Under the pieces are notes generated by a model, which was not told the origin of the DNA, searched no databases, and saw nothing but the letters and a program-made list of their open reading frames with translations. From positions 1-31,576 of the forward strand of contig JAEDKB010000001.1 of NCBI GenBank assembly GCA_016296045.1: a stretch of DNA of 31,576 bases, read 5' to 3'. Origin of the DNA: Oscillospiraceae bacterium (lineage in GTDB: Bacteria > Bacillota > Clostridia > Oscillospirales > Oscillospiraceae). Positions 21,224 to 30,214 of this stretch are shown one piece after another; within the stretch, counting starts at the first letter, position 1; each line of letters begins with the position of its first letter. The position numbers and the translations under genes are program-made.

Positions 21224-23835
21224 TTTGCCTCATACCAGCTTGCGCCGATCTTTGCTTCAGCAAGAAGCGGAACGGCAAGCTGCACCGTCTGCTGCATCTG
21301 TTCAGCAACAATCTTCCTGACGCGCTCCGCCTCTTTCAGCGGACATTCCACGATCAGCTCGTCATGCACCTGCAGCAGGAGCTTTGCTCCGCAGTTCGCC
21401 TTCTGCAGCGCTCTGTCGACCTTCAGCATTGCCAGCTTGATGATATCGGCGGCAGTTCCCTGAATGGGCGAATTGAGCGAACACCGCTCGCCGAAGGACC
21501 GAACCTGGAAATTACTGCTTTTCAGCTCCGGCAGCAGCCGTTTTCTGCCGAAAAGCGTTTTCACGAAACCGTCCAGTTTCGCCTGCTCCACGATAGTTTT
21601 CATATACCGGCGCACACCGTCATAATTTGCTAGATAATTGTCAATATATTCGCGGGCTTCCTTACGGGATACGCCGATATCCTCTGCAAGAGAAAACTCG
21701 GAAATTCCGTAGACGATGCCGAAATTGACTGCCTTTGCATTTCTTCGCATCAGCGGTGTGACGGCAGCCGGATCCACGCCGAATACCTGCGCAGCCGTTG
21801 CCGTATGCACGTCCATGCCCGATTGGAAGGCCTCCTGCATCCGTTTGTCGTCTGCGATATGGGCAAGCACGCGCAGCTCAATCTGACTGTAATCCGCATC
21901 CACGAAGACGCAGCCATCCGCCGGAATAAACATCTTCCGAATCTCACTGCCAAGCTCTGTGCGTACGGGGATATTCTGCAGATTCGGTTCTGTAGAAGAA
22001 AGTCTGCCGGTGGTTGTGACCATGTTCTGCAGCGTGGTGTGGATTCTCCCGTCCTCCGCAATCTCTTTTACAAGACCGTCGGCGTAGGTGGATTTCAGCT
22101 TGATCAGCATTCGGTAATCTAAAATCGCCGGAATGATGGGATGTTTGTCCTTCAGCTTTTCCAATACGTCAGCATTGGTGGAATAACCGCTTTTGTTCTT
22201 TTTTCCGGCGGGCAGCATGAGATCGTCGAATAAAACTTCGCCCAGCTGCTTTGTGGAATTGATATTGAATTCTTTTCCGGCATAGCCGTAGATGATTGCT
22301 TCATCCGCCGCGATCCGCTCTGACAGAAGACTGCCGAAAGCGACCAGCGCCATCTGATCAACAAGAACACCGTTGTATTCCATCCGAGCCAGCACGTCGC
22401 AGAGCGGCAGCTCGATCTCATAATAGAGCTTATCAGCGCCTTCTTCTGTCAGTTTTTTTGACAAAACATCATAGAGCGCGGAAACAGCGGAGGTTTTGCT
22501 CATCAGTTCTCCCATAAACGCCGCTTCTGTCCCGGTTTTCTCTGCATCAAATTTCGGAATCTCAAATCCAAGATAACTGACCGTCAGCTGATTGATGTCA
22601 TATTTTCCGCTGGTTGCGTCCAGTACATAGGCAGCCAGTGCTGTATCGAAGATAAATCCGTCCGCAGGCAGTTCTGCGCGCAGGAGCTTTCCCATCAGTC
22701 CCTTGACGTCATGACTGATCTTTTTCACGGAAGCGGAAAACAGTCTTTCAAGAACAGCCGTATAGGAATTATCCAATGCCTGTTTGGAAAAAACAGACAT
22801 CTGTCTGCCGTCGTCAATGAAAACGGTTTCAAGCTTCTCATCGCAAAGGACGCAAACGTAGGGCATTTTTTCAAAGCCTGCCAGCAACGCCATGGCGCGT
22901 TCTGCGCTCGATACGATCTCGCTGACGCACTCACCTGAAAATTCCTGTGCAGTTTCCGTCTGCTTTCCCGGTGCGTGCAGATGATATCGATCAATGAGCT
23001 TCAAAAACTCCAGCTTGACAAAGAGTGCATACAGTGCATCGTTATCCGGCGCCTGCACAAGACAGTTCTCCGGTTTCAGATCCACCGGCGCATCCAGATG
23101 AATGGTGGCAAGCTCATAGCTGAGATAAGCGGAATCCTTCCCTGCCTCCAGCTTCTTTCGCACGGATTCTTTGATGGCATCGAGGTTCTGATAAATGCCG
23201 TCCAAAGTACCGTATTCCAAAAGAAGGCTCGTTGCCGTTTTCGGGCCGACACCGGCAACACCCGGCAAATTGTCGGAGCTGTCACCTATCAGGCCCTTCA
23301 GGTCGATCATATGAATGGACGCAAAGCCGTACTCCTGTTCAAAGACATCCGGCGTGTAATTCGTTGTGACGGTCTGTCCCTGCTTGCTCGTTACGAGCTT
23401 TACCGTCACGCGGTCGTTGACCAGCTGCAGACTGTCCCGGTCACCGGTTACGATCACACAGTCCCAGTTACTTTCCCGGCAGATGCGTCCGGCAGTACCA
23501 AGAATATCGTCTGCTTCCCAGCCTGCGCATTCAAATGTCGGAATGTGCATGGCGTGCAGTACATCCTTCATGATGGGCATCTGCATCGCCAGCTCTTCCG
23601 GCATACCGTGGCGGGTCGCCTTGTAGCCGTCATACTGCAGATGGCGGAAGGTCGGTGCATGCACATCAAAGGCAACGCAAAGTGCGTCCGGGTTCTCCTC
23701 CGCGCGGAGCTTTTCCAGGATATTCAAAAAACCAAAAATTGCATTTGTGAACAATCCGTCCTTTGTAGACAAAAGACGGACACCAAAAAATGCCCGGTTG
23801 ATGATACTGTTTCCGTCGAGGATCATCAGCTTCAT
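21220..23835 (-). CDS. polA: DNA polymerase I
   Basis: 871 residues with the three-domain PolA layout. The 5'-3' exonuclease spans about 1-290 (MILDGNSIINRAFFGV, CAGWEADDILG, VTGDRDSLQLV, DLKGLIGDSSDNLPGV). A 3'-5' exonuclease-like domain covers about 300-470. The polymerase spans about 480-871, with motif A VDADYSQIELR, the O-helix RRNAKAVNFGIVYGIS and motif C LLQVHDELIVEC. The proofreading Asp-x-Glu is missing (the matching stretch reads YVCVLCDEK), as in B. subtilis and Taq enzymes, so editing is probably absent. GGGGAG lies 6 nt before the ATG. It leads the polA-rimI-tsaD-amidotransferase operon and fills gaps in replication and repair. Confidence 0.98.
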   Translation of the reverse strand: MKLMILDGNSIINRAFFGVRLLSTKDGLFTNAIFGFLNILEKLRAEENPDALCVAFDVHAPTFRHLQYDGYKATRHGMPEELAMQMPIMKDVLHAMHIPTFECAGWEADDILGTAGRICRESNWDCVIVTGDRDSLQLVNDRVTVKLVTSKQGQTVTTNYTPDVFEQEYGFASIHMIDLKGLIGDSSDNLPGVAGVGPKTATSLLLEYGTLDGIYQNLDAIKESVRKKLEAGKDSAYLSYELATIHLDAPVDLKPENCLVQAPDNDALYALFVKLEFLKLIDRYHLHAPGKQTETAQEFSGECVSEIVSSAERAMALLAGFEKMPYVCVLCDEKLETVFIDDGRQMSVFSKQALDNSYTAVLERLFSASVKKISHDVKGLMGKLLRAELPADGFIFDTALAAYVLDATSGKYDINQLTVSYLGFEIPKFDAEKTGTEAAFMGELMSKTSAVSALYDVLSKKLTEEGADKLYYEIELPLCDVLARMEYNGVLVDQMALVAFGSLLSERIAADEAIIYGYAGKEFNINSTKQLGEVLFDDLMLPAGKKNKSGYSTNADVLEKLKDKHPIIPAILDYRMLIKLKSTYADGLVKEIAEDGRIHTTLQNMVTTTGRLSSTEPNLQNIPVRTELGSEIRKMFIPADGCVFVDADYSQIELRVLAHIADDKRMQEAFQSGMDVHTATAAQVFGVDPAAVTPLMRRNAKAVNFGIVYGISEFSLAEDIGVSRKEAREYIDNYLANYDGVRRYMKTIVEQAKLDGFVKTLFGRKRLLPELKSSNFQVRSFGERCSLNSPIQGTAADIIKLAMLKVDRALQKANCGAKLLLQVHDELIVECPLKEAERVRKIVAEQMQQTVQLAVPLLAEAKIGASWYEAK

Positions 23836-23867
23836 GGCAGACTCCCCTTTTATTATTATTTTATATC

Positions 23868-23896
23868 AGTATACCATGAACTTTCTGCGCTTTCAA
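23868..23896 (-). promoter_or_regulatory. polA operon promoter
   Basis: Minus-strand TTGAAA (23896-23891), 17 nt, TATACT (23873-23868). Confidence 0.7.
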
Positions 23897-23911
23897 GAAA
23901 AGATGACCTGC

Positions 23912-23939
23912 TTGACAGAGAAAACCCATCGTTTATAAT
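23912..23939 (+). promoter_or_regulatory. Promoter of the PPOX/Nim-like gene
   Basis: TTGACA (23912-23917), 16 nt, TATAAT (23934-23939): both boxes match consensus. It diverges from the polA promoter. Confidence 0.8.
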
Positions 23940-23974
23940 GAAATCAGAAAAAGTATCGTGGGAGGTTATGCAGC

Positions 23975-24445
23975 ATGAGAAGATCAGACCGAGAAGTAAA
24001 GGATCTGCAAAAAATCAGAGAGGTATTTGATAGCAGTCAATGCTGTCATGTTGGTCTCTGCGATGACGGCAAGCCCTATGTTCTGCCTCTGAATTTCGGC
24101 TATGCAGAAAAAGACGGACATTTTACGCTCTATTTCCACGGTGCAAACGAAGGGCGGAAAATCGATCTGCTTCAGAGAACACACTACGCCTGCGCCGAGC
24201 TTGACTGCGGATTTGAACTGCATACCGCAGACATTGCCTGCAAATACTCTGCCGCTTTTCGCTCCGTTATCGGAGAAGGTCCGACTGAGATCATTTCTGA
24301 TCCGGAGCGCAAAGCAGCGGCACTCAGCATCATAATGTCGCATTACACGGCAAGAGCCGACTGGAAGTTTGACGCCGCAATGATCAACGCAGTTACCGTA
24401 TGGAAACTGGAACTGGATCAGATGCAATGCAAAGAACATCTGTAA
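23975..24445 (+). CDS. Flavin-binding PPOX-fold protein, NimA-like
   Basis: A 156-residue protein of the pyridoxamine-5'-phosphate-oxidase-like split-barrel fold, in the NimA-type group (pfam Pyridox_ox_2). Recognisable are the start MRRSDREVKDLQKIREVF, CCHVGLCDDGKPYVLPLNFGY, FHGANEGRKIDLL and the near C-terminal VTVWKLELDQM. Members bind FMN or heme, and a few reduce nitroimidazoles, but most have unknown substrates; drug resistance should not be inferred. GGGAGG lies 11 nt upstream of the ATG; another ATG at 23969 is in a frame that stops early. Monocistronic with strong promoter and terminator, suggesting steady expression. Confidence 0.88.
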   Translation: MRRSDREVKDLQKIREVFDSSQCCHVGLCDDGKPYVLPLNFGYAEKDGHFTLYFHGANEGRKIDLLQRTHYACAELDCGFELHTADIACKYSAAFRSVIGEGPTEIISDPERKAAALSIIMSHYTARADWKFDAAMINAVTVWKLELDQMQCKEHL

Positions 24446-24452
24446 ATTTGAA

Positions 24453-24485
24453 AAAAGATGGATGAGAAATCTCATCCATCTTTTT
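24453..24485. terminator. Bidirectional terminator between the PPOX and SLH genes
   Basis: AGATGGATGAG (24456-24466), AAAT, CTCATCCATCT (24471-24481) followed by TTTTG on the plus strand and by TTTTTTC on the minus strand. Confidence 0.9.
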
Positions 24486-24487
24486 GC

Positions 24488-25873
24488 TTATTTCATAGTA
24501 CGGATCAGTTCATCCAGTCTTTGCTGCTCTTTTTGGATATACCCGCGGACATACGCTTCCGGTGCATCATAGGAAAACCCGTCCATGACCTCCGGGCGTC
24601 CGGCCTGAAAATCAATTACAGCGATCTGAACGGCACCGTCATATCTCGGTACGCCGCCGGGTGCGCTTGTGAGCGCATAAGTGTAAATGTCACAATTTCC
24701 CATGCCGACATCGTGCGCTGCATAGAACTGAATCGCAGAATCCACGGCGTTGATATTTGCAATCCCGATCTTGCCGCCGATTTGTGAAGGAAGCAATACC
24801 GCTTCTTCTCCGCTGAAATTGCAGTCGCAGTTTATGATCATGTCGGCATCGTTCAGTACAGAAAGCTTCTTCTGCGTGCTTAAATCAAAAGTCAGAATGA
24901 TGGGTCCGGAAGCTTCCGGACCGTTTCGGACGAACGTAAGATTTTTGACCGGTCTTGTGCTGACCTGCCGCAGATTGCCGTCCCGGAATTCATAGAGCCC
25001 GGCAGAACCAAAGTACCAGGCATAGAGTCCCTGCTTCTGATAAGAACTCAATCTCAGGAAAAGGTGCGGATTTTCATCCGAAAAGACTGCCGGAACATCA
25101 TATCGGTTCACAAGCGTTGTCAGCGCTTCATACATCGCAACGACCCAAGAACCGTTTTCCTCCCAGGTGTAGATGTCATACCCCTCGCGGTGATCGACAA
25201 GAACGGCGTTATCCGGGACAAATTTCGAATTCGGAAGTACACTCAGCATTTTTCCGGCGATTTTTATGGCCTGCTCTCTTGTGTTTTTTCCTTTCGGTTC
25301 AAAACGGTTTCCGCCCATGCCGTCGATAATCGTTTTTGCGCGCATAAACCGGACGGAATCCACCGCCCAGTCTGATATTTCCGGCTGATCTGCAAACGCA
25401 GGCGGCGCATCGTATAGTTTCTGAAAAAGATCTGCATAGGCGGCTTCTGTCGTTCTAGACCAGTCGGGAAACGTGTATTTTTTGAAAACCCGCGTCAGCA
25501 TGGTTGCCGCCTGCTCCCGCGTCAGATTCTCCCCCGGCGCAAATCTGCCGCTGCCCACGCCGTCGGCAATTCCGAGAAAAAGCGCTTTCCGCACATATTC
25601 ATCGTCGCAGTCCTTGTAGCTGCCAGAGGGAGCCGCTTCCGTCTGTTTCTTTCCGGTAAGCGCTTCGTAAAGCTTGACGGCAACGGCTGCAAATTCCGCA
25701 CGGGTGATGTTCTGTGTCAGATCAGCATTTTTCAGACTCTCCGGAATCATGTCCAGCTCCTGCGCCAGCTGCACATAGGGTTCGGCCCAATCAGAATAAT
25801 GCAGCGCATAGGAAGGGATCGCGAGAGAAAACAGAATCACCATGGCTAAAAGAAGACAAAGTAACTTTTTCAT
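24488..25873 (-). CDS. Secreted SLH-domain protein with uncharacterised C-terminal domain
   Basis: 461 residues. A clear signal peptide (MKKLLCLLLAMVILFSLAIPSYA) is followed by three S-layer-homology repeats at about 25-75, 85-135 and 145-210. Landmarks are ITRAEFAAVAVKLY, LTREQAATMLTRVF and NTREQAIKIAGKML, typical of wall-polymer binding. The C-terminal half (about 215-461) has no family I can name. It includes HREGYDIYTWEENGSWVVAM, an IIINCDCNFSGEE-like patch with two cysteines, and a Glu/Arg-rich end. SLH proteins usually bind pyruvylated secondary wall polymers; csaB is not in view. A clear ribosome binding site is lacking (only GAAAG). Confidence 0.82.
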   Translation of the reverse strand: MKKLLCLLLAMVILFSLAIPSYALHYSDWAEPYVQLAQELDMIPESLKNADLTQNITRAEFAAVAVKLYEALTGKKQTEAAPSGSYKDCDDEYVRKALFLGIADGVGSGRFAPGENLTREQAATMLTRVFKKYTFPDWSRTTEAAYADLFQKLYDAPPAFADQPEISDWAVDSVRFMRAKTIIDGMGGNRFEPKGKNTREQAIKIAGKMLSVLPNSKFVPDNAVLVDHREGYDIYTWEENGSWVVAMYEALTTLVNRYDVPAVFSDENPHLFLRLSSYQKQGLYAWYFGSAGLYEFRDGNLRQVSTRPVKNLTFVRNGPEASGPIILTFDLSTQKKLSVLNDADMIINCDCNFSGEEAVLLPSQIGGKIGIANINAVDSAIQFYAAHDVGMGNCDIYTYALTSAPGGVPRYDGAVQIAVIDFQAGRPEVMDGFSYDAPEAYVRGYIQKEQQRLDELIRTMK

Positions 25874-25955
25874 CGTTCATTTTCTTTCTCATCAGTCAAA
25901 TATTCGATTGGAAAGCTCAAGCCTGAACCGGTTATGCAGCCGGGCAAAAAATCAC

Positions 25956-27407
25956 TCAGATTCTTCTCCACTTGGCGCCGCCGGCGATATCCGTGACCTC
26001 AACACCCATAGTTTTCAGTTCATCGCGGATCGCATCTGCCTTGGCAAAATCTTTGGCCTTCTTGGCATCTCTTCTGGCAAGGATCAGCTTCTCAACAGCT
26101 TCATCCTTTTCGCCGGACTCGGAAACGATATTGAATTCGCCGCCGCTGGCGGAAGCAGCCGCCGCCTTTTTCCGTGCTGCATCCGCTTTTTCAATAAGAT
26201 CAAGACCGAGAACCTGATCAAAATCAGCAAGGACTGCAAGCTTGGTCGCATCGTTGGTCTGATACTTCAATACATCATACAGCGCGGTGACAGCCAAAGA
26301 GGTATTGAGATCGTTGCTGAGTGCAGTCATAAACTTTTCTTTCAGCGCAGAGAAAGCGGCTTCATCAACAGTATCCACAGAAGGCTTCAGCGCGGCAATC
26401 TTTGCAATCAGTTTATTGAACGCACCCTGCGCATTCTCGAGGTTTTCCCAGCTGAATACAAGTGCCTTGCGATAGTGACTCTGCAGGCAGAAGAAACGGT
26501 AAACCAGCGGATCAAAGCCCTTTTCTTCAAGCAGAGAAACTGTCAGGAATTCACCCTTGGATTTGGACATCTTGCCGTCGTTGGTATTCAGATGTGCAAC
26601 ATGGCACCAATGGGGGCACCAGGCATGGCCGAGATAGCTTTCGCTCTGCGCGATCTCGTTGGTATGGTGCGGGAACGCATTATCAACTCCACCGCAATGC
26701 AGATCGAGGTATTCACCGTTATACTTCATGGAAATGCCGGAGCATTCAATGTGCCAGCCGGGATAACCGACACCCCAGGGAGATTCCCACTTGAGGGCCT
26801 GATCTTCAAACTTTGACTTGGTGAACCAAAGGACGAAGTCGTTCTTGTTTTTCTTGTTGGTATCTTCTTCAACGCCTTCGCGCACACCGACAGCCAGGTC
26901 TTCCTCGTTATGGTCGTTAAAGATATAATAACGACTCAGCTTGCTGGTATCAAAATAAACATTTCCGCCGGCAAAATAGGCAAAGCCTTTTTCAATCAGC
27001 GTAGAAACGATGCGGATATAGTCATCGATCAGACCGGTAGCGGGCTGCACCACATCCGGGCGCTTGATATTGAGCTTTTTGCAGTCGGAGAAAAATGCGT
27101 CCGTATAGAACTGGGCGATTTCCATGACGCTCTTATGCTCGCGCTTTGCGCCCTTAAGCATCTTGTCTTCACCCTCGTCCGCATCGGAAGTCAGATGGCC
27201 GACGTCCGTAATGTTCATCACGCGATTGACATCATAACCGGCATAACGCAGATACTTTTCCAGAACATCCTCCATCAGATAGGAGCGAAGGTTGCCGATA
27301 TGTGCGAAGTGATAGACCGTCGGGCCGCAGGTATACATCTCGACATGACCGGGGGTATGGGTTTTGAATTCCTCTTTTTTATGCGTAGCAGAATTATAAA
27401 GATACAT
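25956..27407 (-). CDS. cysS: Cysteinyl-tRNA synthetase
   Basis: Charges tRNA-Cys with cysteine. 483 residues, class I. The zinc-binding and HIGH-like elements are YTCGPTVYHFAHIGNLRSY near the start; later GYPGWHIECSGIS and HTNEIAQSE complete the zinc site. The KMSKS loop is GKMSKSKGEFLTV. The C-terminal DALR-like and helical parts follow. AGGAGG lies within the last codons of cysE and the start is only 4 nt past its stop, so the two are coupled. Expression is set by the Cys T-box ahead of cysE. Confidence 0.98.
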   Translation of the reverse strand: MYLYNSATHKKEEFKTHTPGHVEMYTCGPTVYHFAHIGNLRSYLMEDVLEKYLRYAGYDVNRVMNITDVGHLTSDADEGEDKMLKGAKREHKSVMEIAQFYTDAFFSDCKKLNIKRPDVVQPATGLIDDYIRIVSTLIEKGFAYFAGGNVYFDTSKLSRYYIFNDHNEEDLAVGVREGVEEDTNKKNKNDFVLWFTKSKFEDQALKWESPWGVGYPGWHIECSGISMKYNGEYLDLHCGGVDNAFPHHTNEIAQSESYLGHAWCPHWCHVAHLNTNDGKMSKSKGEFLTVSLLEEKGFDPLVYRFFCLQSHYRKALVFSWENLENAQGAFNKLIAKIAALKPSVDTVDEAAFSALKEKFMTALSNDLNTSLAVTALYDVLKYQTNDATKLAVLADFDQVLGLDLIEKADAARKKAAAASASGGEFNIVSESGEKDEAVEKLILARRDAKKAKDFAKADAIRDELKTMGVEVTDIAGGAKWRRI

Positions 27408-27411
27408 TGTT

Positions 27412-28038
27412 TTAATCCTCCTGATTGTTTTGCATTTTTATCATATCTTCCAAGGCAGAGATTCGACTGTTTATTGCATCGATTTCCAGCATGATCGGGT
27501 CCGGCGTATGAATCTGATCAAGTTTTTCGCCGCTGATTCGGACAATTCTGCCCGGCACACCGACAACCGTCGCATTATCCGGCACTTCACGCAGCACAAC
27601 GGAATTGGCGGCGATGCGAACATTGTTCCCGACAGTAAACGGGCCGAGTACCTTTGCGCCGCTGCCGACCATGACATTGCTGCCAAGCGTCGGATGGCGC
27701 TTGCCGGTATCCTTGCCGGTGCCGCCCAGCGTGACGCCTTGATACAGCAGGCAGTCATCGCCGATTTCGGCAGTCTCACCGATTACAATCCCGGTACCGT
27801 GGTCAATGACCAACCGTCTGCCAATTTTTGCACCCGGATGAATTTCGATTCCGGTCCAAAGTTTGGACCATTGTGAAACGAATCTTGCGAGAAAACGAAG
27901 CTTGTGTGTATGCAGGAAATGTGCGATTCGATAATCGATCGTTGCATGCAGGCCATTATATAGCAGAAGTACTTCTGCTGCACTTCGTGCAGCGGGGTCA
28001 TTTTTCTGATAAGCGCGAATATCCTCCAACAGATACAA
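27412..28038 (-). CDS. cysE: Serine O-acetyltransferase
   Basis: Acetylates serine with acetyl-CoA, the first step of cysteine synthesis. 208 residues, the shorter EpsC/Firmicutes form. A helical N-terminus is followed by left-handed beta-helix hexapeptide repeats (IHPGAKIGRRLVIDHGTGIVIGETAEIG, then GVTLGGTGKD). The catalytic Asp-His is in VIDHGTG and the second His in GKRHPTLG. The start is a TTG at 28038, 7 nt after GGAGG; no ATG fits. It is directly downstream of a T-box leader with a Cys-type UGGA and forms an operon with cysS. Confidence 0.95.
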   Translation of the reverse strand: MYLLEDIRAYQKNDPAARSAAEVLLLYNGLHATIDYRIAHFLHTHKLRFLARFVSQWSKLWTGIEIHPGAKIGRRLVIDHGTGIVIGETAEIGDDCLLYQGVTLGGTGKDTGKRHPTLGSNVMVGSGAKVLGPFTVGNNVRIAANSVVLREVPDNATVVGVPGRIVRISGEKLDQIHTPDPIMLEIDAINSRISALEDMIKMQNNQED

Positions 28039-28275
28039 AAGGATCCCTCCAAAAAAGAAAAATCCGCCTCCTGATCACTCAAGAGGCGGGTAAAAACTCG
28101 CGGTTCCACTCTGATTTCTAACTTTTGGCTTTGACGCAGCCCATACGGGGTCTCCCCTCGCTCACGAACGCACTTTCTCATTCTGCTCACCATTTCCGCT
28201 TTCAGCCGGTGACGGAAACTCTCTGCGGTTTGCAGACATGATACTCTTTTCGGTCAACGCGATATGAAATTTTCC
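28039..28275 (-). promoter_or_regulatory. T-box riboswitch leader (tRNA-Cys) of cysE-cysS
   Basis: Read on the minus strand, the leader holds a GCTGAAAG element of stem I, a likely specifier TGC (about 28169-28167, a Cys codon), and the T-box AGAGTGGAACCGCG (28112-28099). A terminator stem at 28064-28089 ends in a T-run. The UGGA of the T-box would pair with ACCU-type ends: tRNA-Cys has U73, which fits. Uncharged tRNA-Cys would favour read-through into cysE-cysS. Confidence 0.88.
28051..28090 (-). terminator. T-box terminator hairpin
   Basis: CCGCCTC (28089-28083) and GAGGCGG (28070-28064) on the minus strand form a stem, followed by a T-rich stretch. It is the expression platform of the leader and mutually exclusive with the antiterminator. 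Confidence 0.85.
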
Positions 28276-28277
28276 TC

Positions 28278-28306
28278 ATGATACCATCTGACGAAAACAA
28301 AGTCAA
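28278..28306 (-). promoter_or_regulatory. cysE-cysS promoter
   Basis: Minus-strand TTGACT (28306-28301), 17 nt, TATCAT (28283-28278), placing the transcript start near 28271. Confidence 0.65.
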
Positions 28307-28308
28307 GC

Positions 28309-28845
28309 TCAGAGATTCAGACAGTCCCAGTTCTTTGCAAAGTATTCTATGCCGGAATAGACCGTTGTGACAAGAATTACCCATTGAGCGATCTGATCGA
28401 TGGCAGATACATTCGGAATTGCCATCATTGCAATCAGACCGATCATGGTGCAGGTCGTTTTGATCTTTCCCGACCAGCCGGCGGCGATCACGCGACCATT
28501 TTCGACTGCAATCAGACGAAGTCCGGTAACTGCAAACTCCCGGGCAACTACGATTACAATGATCCAGGAAGCCATTCTGCCGGCGCCAACGAAGATAATC
28601 ATTGCAGCAGTAACCAGCAGCTTATCTGCCAGCGGATCCAGGAATTTCCCAAAATCCGTTACTTGATTGTAATGTCTTGCAATATAGCCATCTGCAAAAT
28701 CAGAAAGACTGGCAATGATGAAAATCAGAAGTGCGCTCCAACGCAGAATTGAAAGCGCCGGAAGCTTGAGACTGAAAATCAATGCAGCCATAAATAACGG
28801 TACCAGAAAAACGCGAACAAGCGTAATTTTACTCGCTGTCGTCAT
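28309..28845 (-). CDS. pgsA: CDP-diacylglycerol-glycerol-3-phosphate phosphatidyltransferase
   Basis: Makes phosphatidylglycerol phosphate from CDP-diacylglycerol and glycerol 3-phosphate. 178 residues, polytopic membrane protein with about six hydrophobic segments. The CDP-alcohol phosphotransferase motif is intact: DFADGYIARHYNQVTDFGKF followed by LDPLADK (D-x2-DG-x2-AR-x8-G-x3-D-x3-D). The ATG at 28845 has GAGGAGG upstream and overlaps the rimO end by 17 nt. The product also feeds glycerol-phosphate polymer synthesis such as that of the LtaS-like protein. Confidence 0.95.
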   Translation of the reverse strand: MTTASKITLVRVFLVPLFMAALIFSLKLPALSILRWSALLIFIIASLSDFADGYIARHYNQVTDFGKFLDPLADKLLVTAAMIIFVGAGRMASWIIVIVVAREFAVTGLRLIAVENGRVIAAGWSGKIKTTCTMIGLIAMMAIPNVSAIDQIAQWVILVTTVYSGIEYFAKNWDCLNL

Positions 28846-30178
28846 GGAAATCCTCCTCAAGAACACCAACCAGTTCTCCATCATATGTATCGATTACATG
28901 CACATCGGCAAAGCTGCCGGTTTTGATATGTTTTTCGGAAGTAAACCAGATTCTGCCGTCAATATCCGGCGAATCGGCAAAGGTTCTGCCGAAATAAGAG
29001 TCCTCGTCCGGATCGTATCCTTCACACAGAACACGCATGACTTCTCCGATACACGATGCATTGTAATCATCCATAATGCGTGACTGAATCTGTTCGATCA
29101 GATCTCTGCGCTGCATCGCAGTATCGAGATCCACATGCGGCATTTCGGCCGCCTTCGTACCCTCCTCGGGAGAATATGCAAACACGCCGACTCGCTCCAA
29201 ACGGAACTCCTTCAAAAACGCGCAAAGCTCTTCAAACGCAGCCTCATCCTCGCCGGGAAGGCCCGTGATCAGGCTGGTACGCAGGACCAGACCCGGAATC
29301 CGCTCACGAAGCTTTCTGAAAAGCTCACGCAGATACGATGAATTTCCGCGGCGGTTCATCATGGACAGGATCATATCATTGATATGCTGAATCGGCAGAT
29401 CAAGATACTTTACGATCTTCGGTTCGGACGCAATGACGTTGATCAGCTCGTCGCTGATCTCATCCGGATAGAGATAGTGGACACGGATCCATTCCAACCC
29501 ATCAATTCTGCAAAGCTCTTTCAGAAGCTCTGCAAGGCGGTTTCTGCCATAGAGATCGGTTCCGTATCGGGTCGTATCCTGCGCGACGACGATCAGCTCC
29601 TTCACGCCGTCTTGTGCAAGATTCTTTGCCTCGTAGATCAATTCCTCCATCCGGCGGCTGCGGAAGCGTCCGCGAAGTGTCGGAATGATACAATAGGAGC
29701 ACTTGTTGTCACAGCCCTCCGCGATCTTCAGATAAGCAAAATGCTCCGGTGTTGTCAGAATGCGTGGAACATCATCGATTTTTGCATCGTTGATGTCACC
29801 GAATTTTGCAAAGGTTTTGCCATTCAGCAGCTGTTTGACTGCATTCACGATTTCGTAATATGATCCGGTTCCGAGAATACCGTCAACCTCCGGCATTTCA
29901 TCCAATATCTCCAGCTGATATCGCTGTGCAAGGCAGCCGGTAACAAGGATCTTGCCGATACGGCCTTCCGCCTTCAATGCTGCCATTGCAAGAATATGAT
30001 CGATGGCTTCACTTTTTGCAGACTCAATAAAACCGCAGGTGTTGATAATGACAAGATCGGCGCCGTCCGGATCCGGCAGAACTTCGTATCCAGCCTCCCG
30101 CAGCAGCCACAGCATCTGCTCTGCATTGACCTGATTTTTTGCACATCCGAGGGATATCATCCCTATGGTGTTTTTCAT
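28829..30178 (-). CDS. rimO: Ribosomal protein S12 methylthiotransferase
   Basis: A radical SAM enzyme that methylthiolates an aspartate of ribosomal protein S12. 449 residues. The N-terminal UPF0004 domain starts with IGMISLGCAKNQVNAEQ. The radical SAM cysteines are in EGCDNKCSYCIIPTLRGRFR. The C-terminal TRAM domain runs over about the last 65 residues. The Asn-Ala-Glu in place of the usual Asp-Ser-Glu near the start is a small variation. GGAGGG lies 5 nt before the ATG at 30178. It could be confused with MiaB; the length, TRAM end and pgsA/recX context favour RimO. Confidence 0.93.
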   Translation of the reverse strand: MKNTIGMISLGCAKNQVNAEQMLWLLREAGYEVLPDPDGADLVIINTCGFIESAKSEAIDHILAMAALKAEGRIGKILVTGCLAQRYQLEILDEMPEVDGILGTGSYYEIVNAVKQLLNGKTFAKFGDINDAKIDDVPRILTTPEHFAYLKIAEGCDNKCSYCIIPTLRGRFRSRRMEELIYEAKNLAQDGVKELIVVAQDTTRYGTDLYGRNRLAELLKELCRIDGLEWIRVHYLYPDEISDELINVIASEPKIVKYLDLPIQHINDMILSMMNRRGNSSYLRELFRKLRERIPGLVLRTSLITGLPGEDEAAFEELCAFLKEFRLERVGVFAYSPEEGTKAAEMPHVDLDTAMQRRDLIEQIQSRIMDDYNASCIGEVMRVLCEGYDPDEDSYFGRTFADSPDIDGRIWFTSEKHIKTGSFADVHVIDTYDGELVGVLEEDFHDDSE

Positions 30179-30214
30179 GTTATCCCTCCGAATATTTGAA
30201 AACATGTTTTTATT

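Noticed and set aside
22975..24030. 351-codon plus-strand frame opposite polA
   Set aside because: Antisense shadow of polA extending past its promoter; the composition is not protein-like and polA motifs are intact on the other strand.
23975..24445. Nitroimidazole resistance gene
   Set aside because: The fold is NimA-like, but most relatives have no shown resistance role; only a general PPOX-family call is supported.
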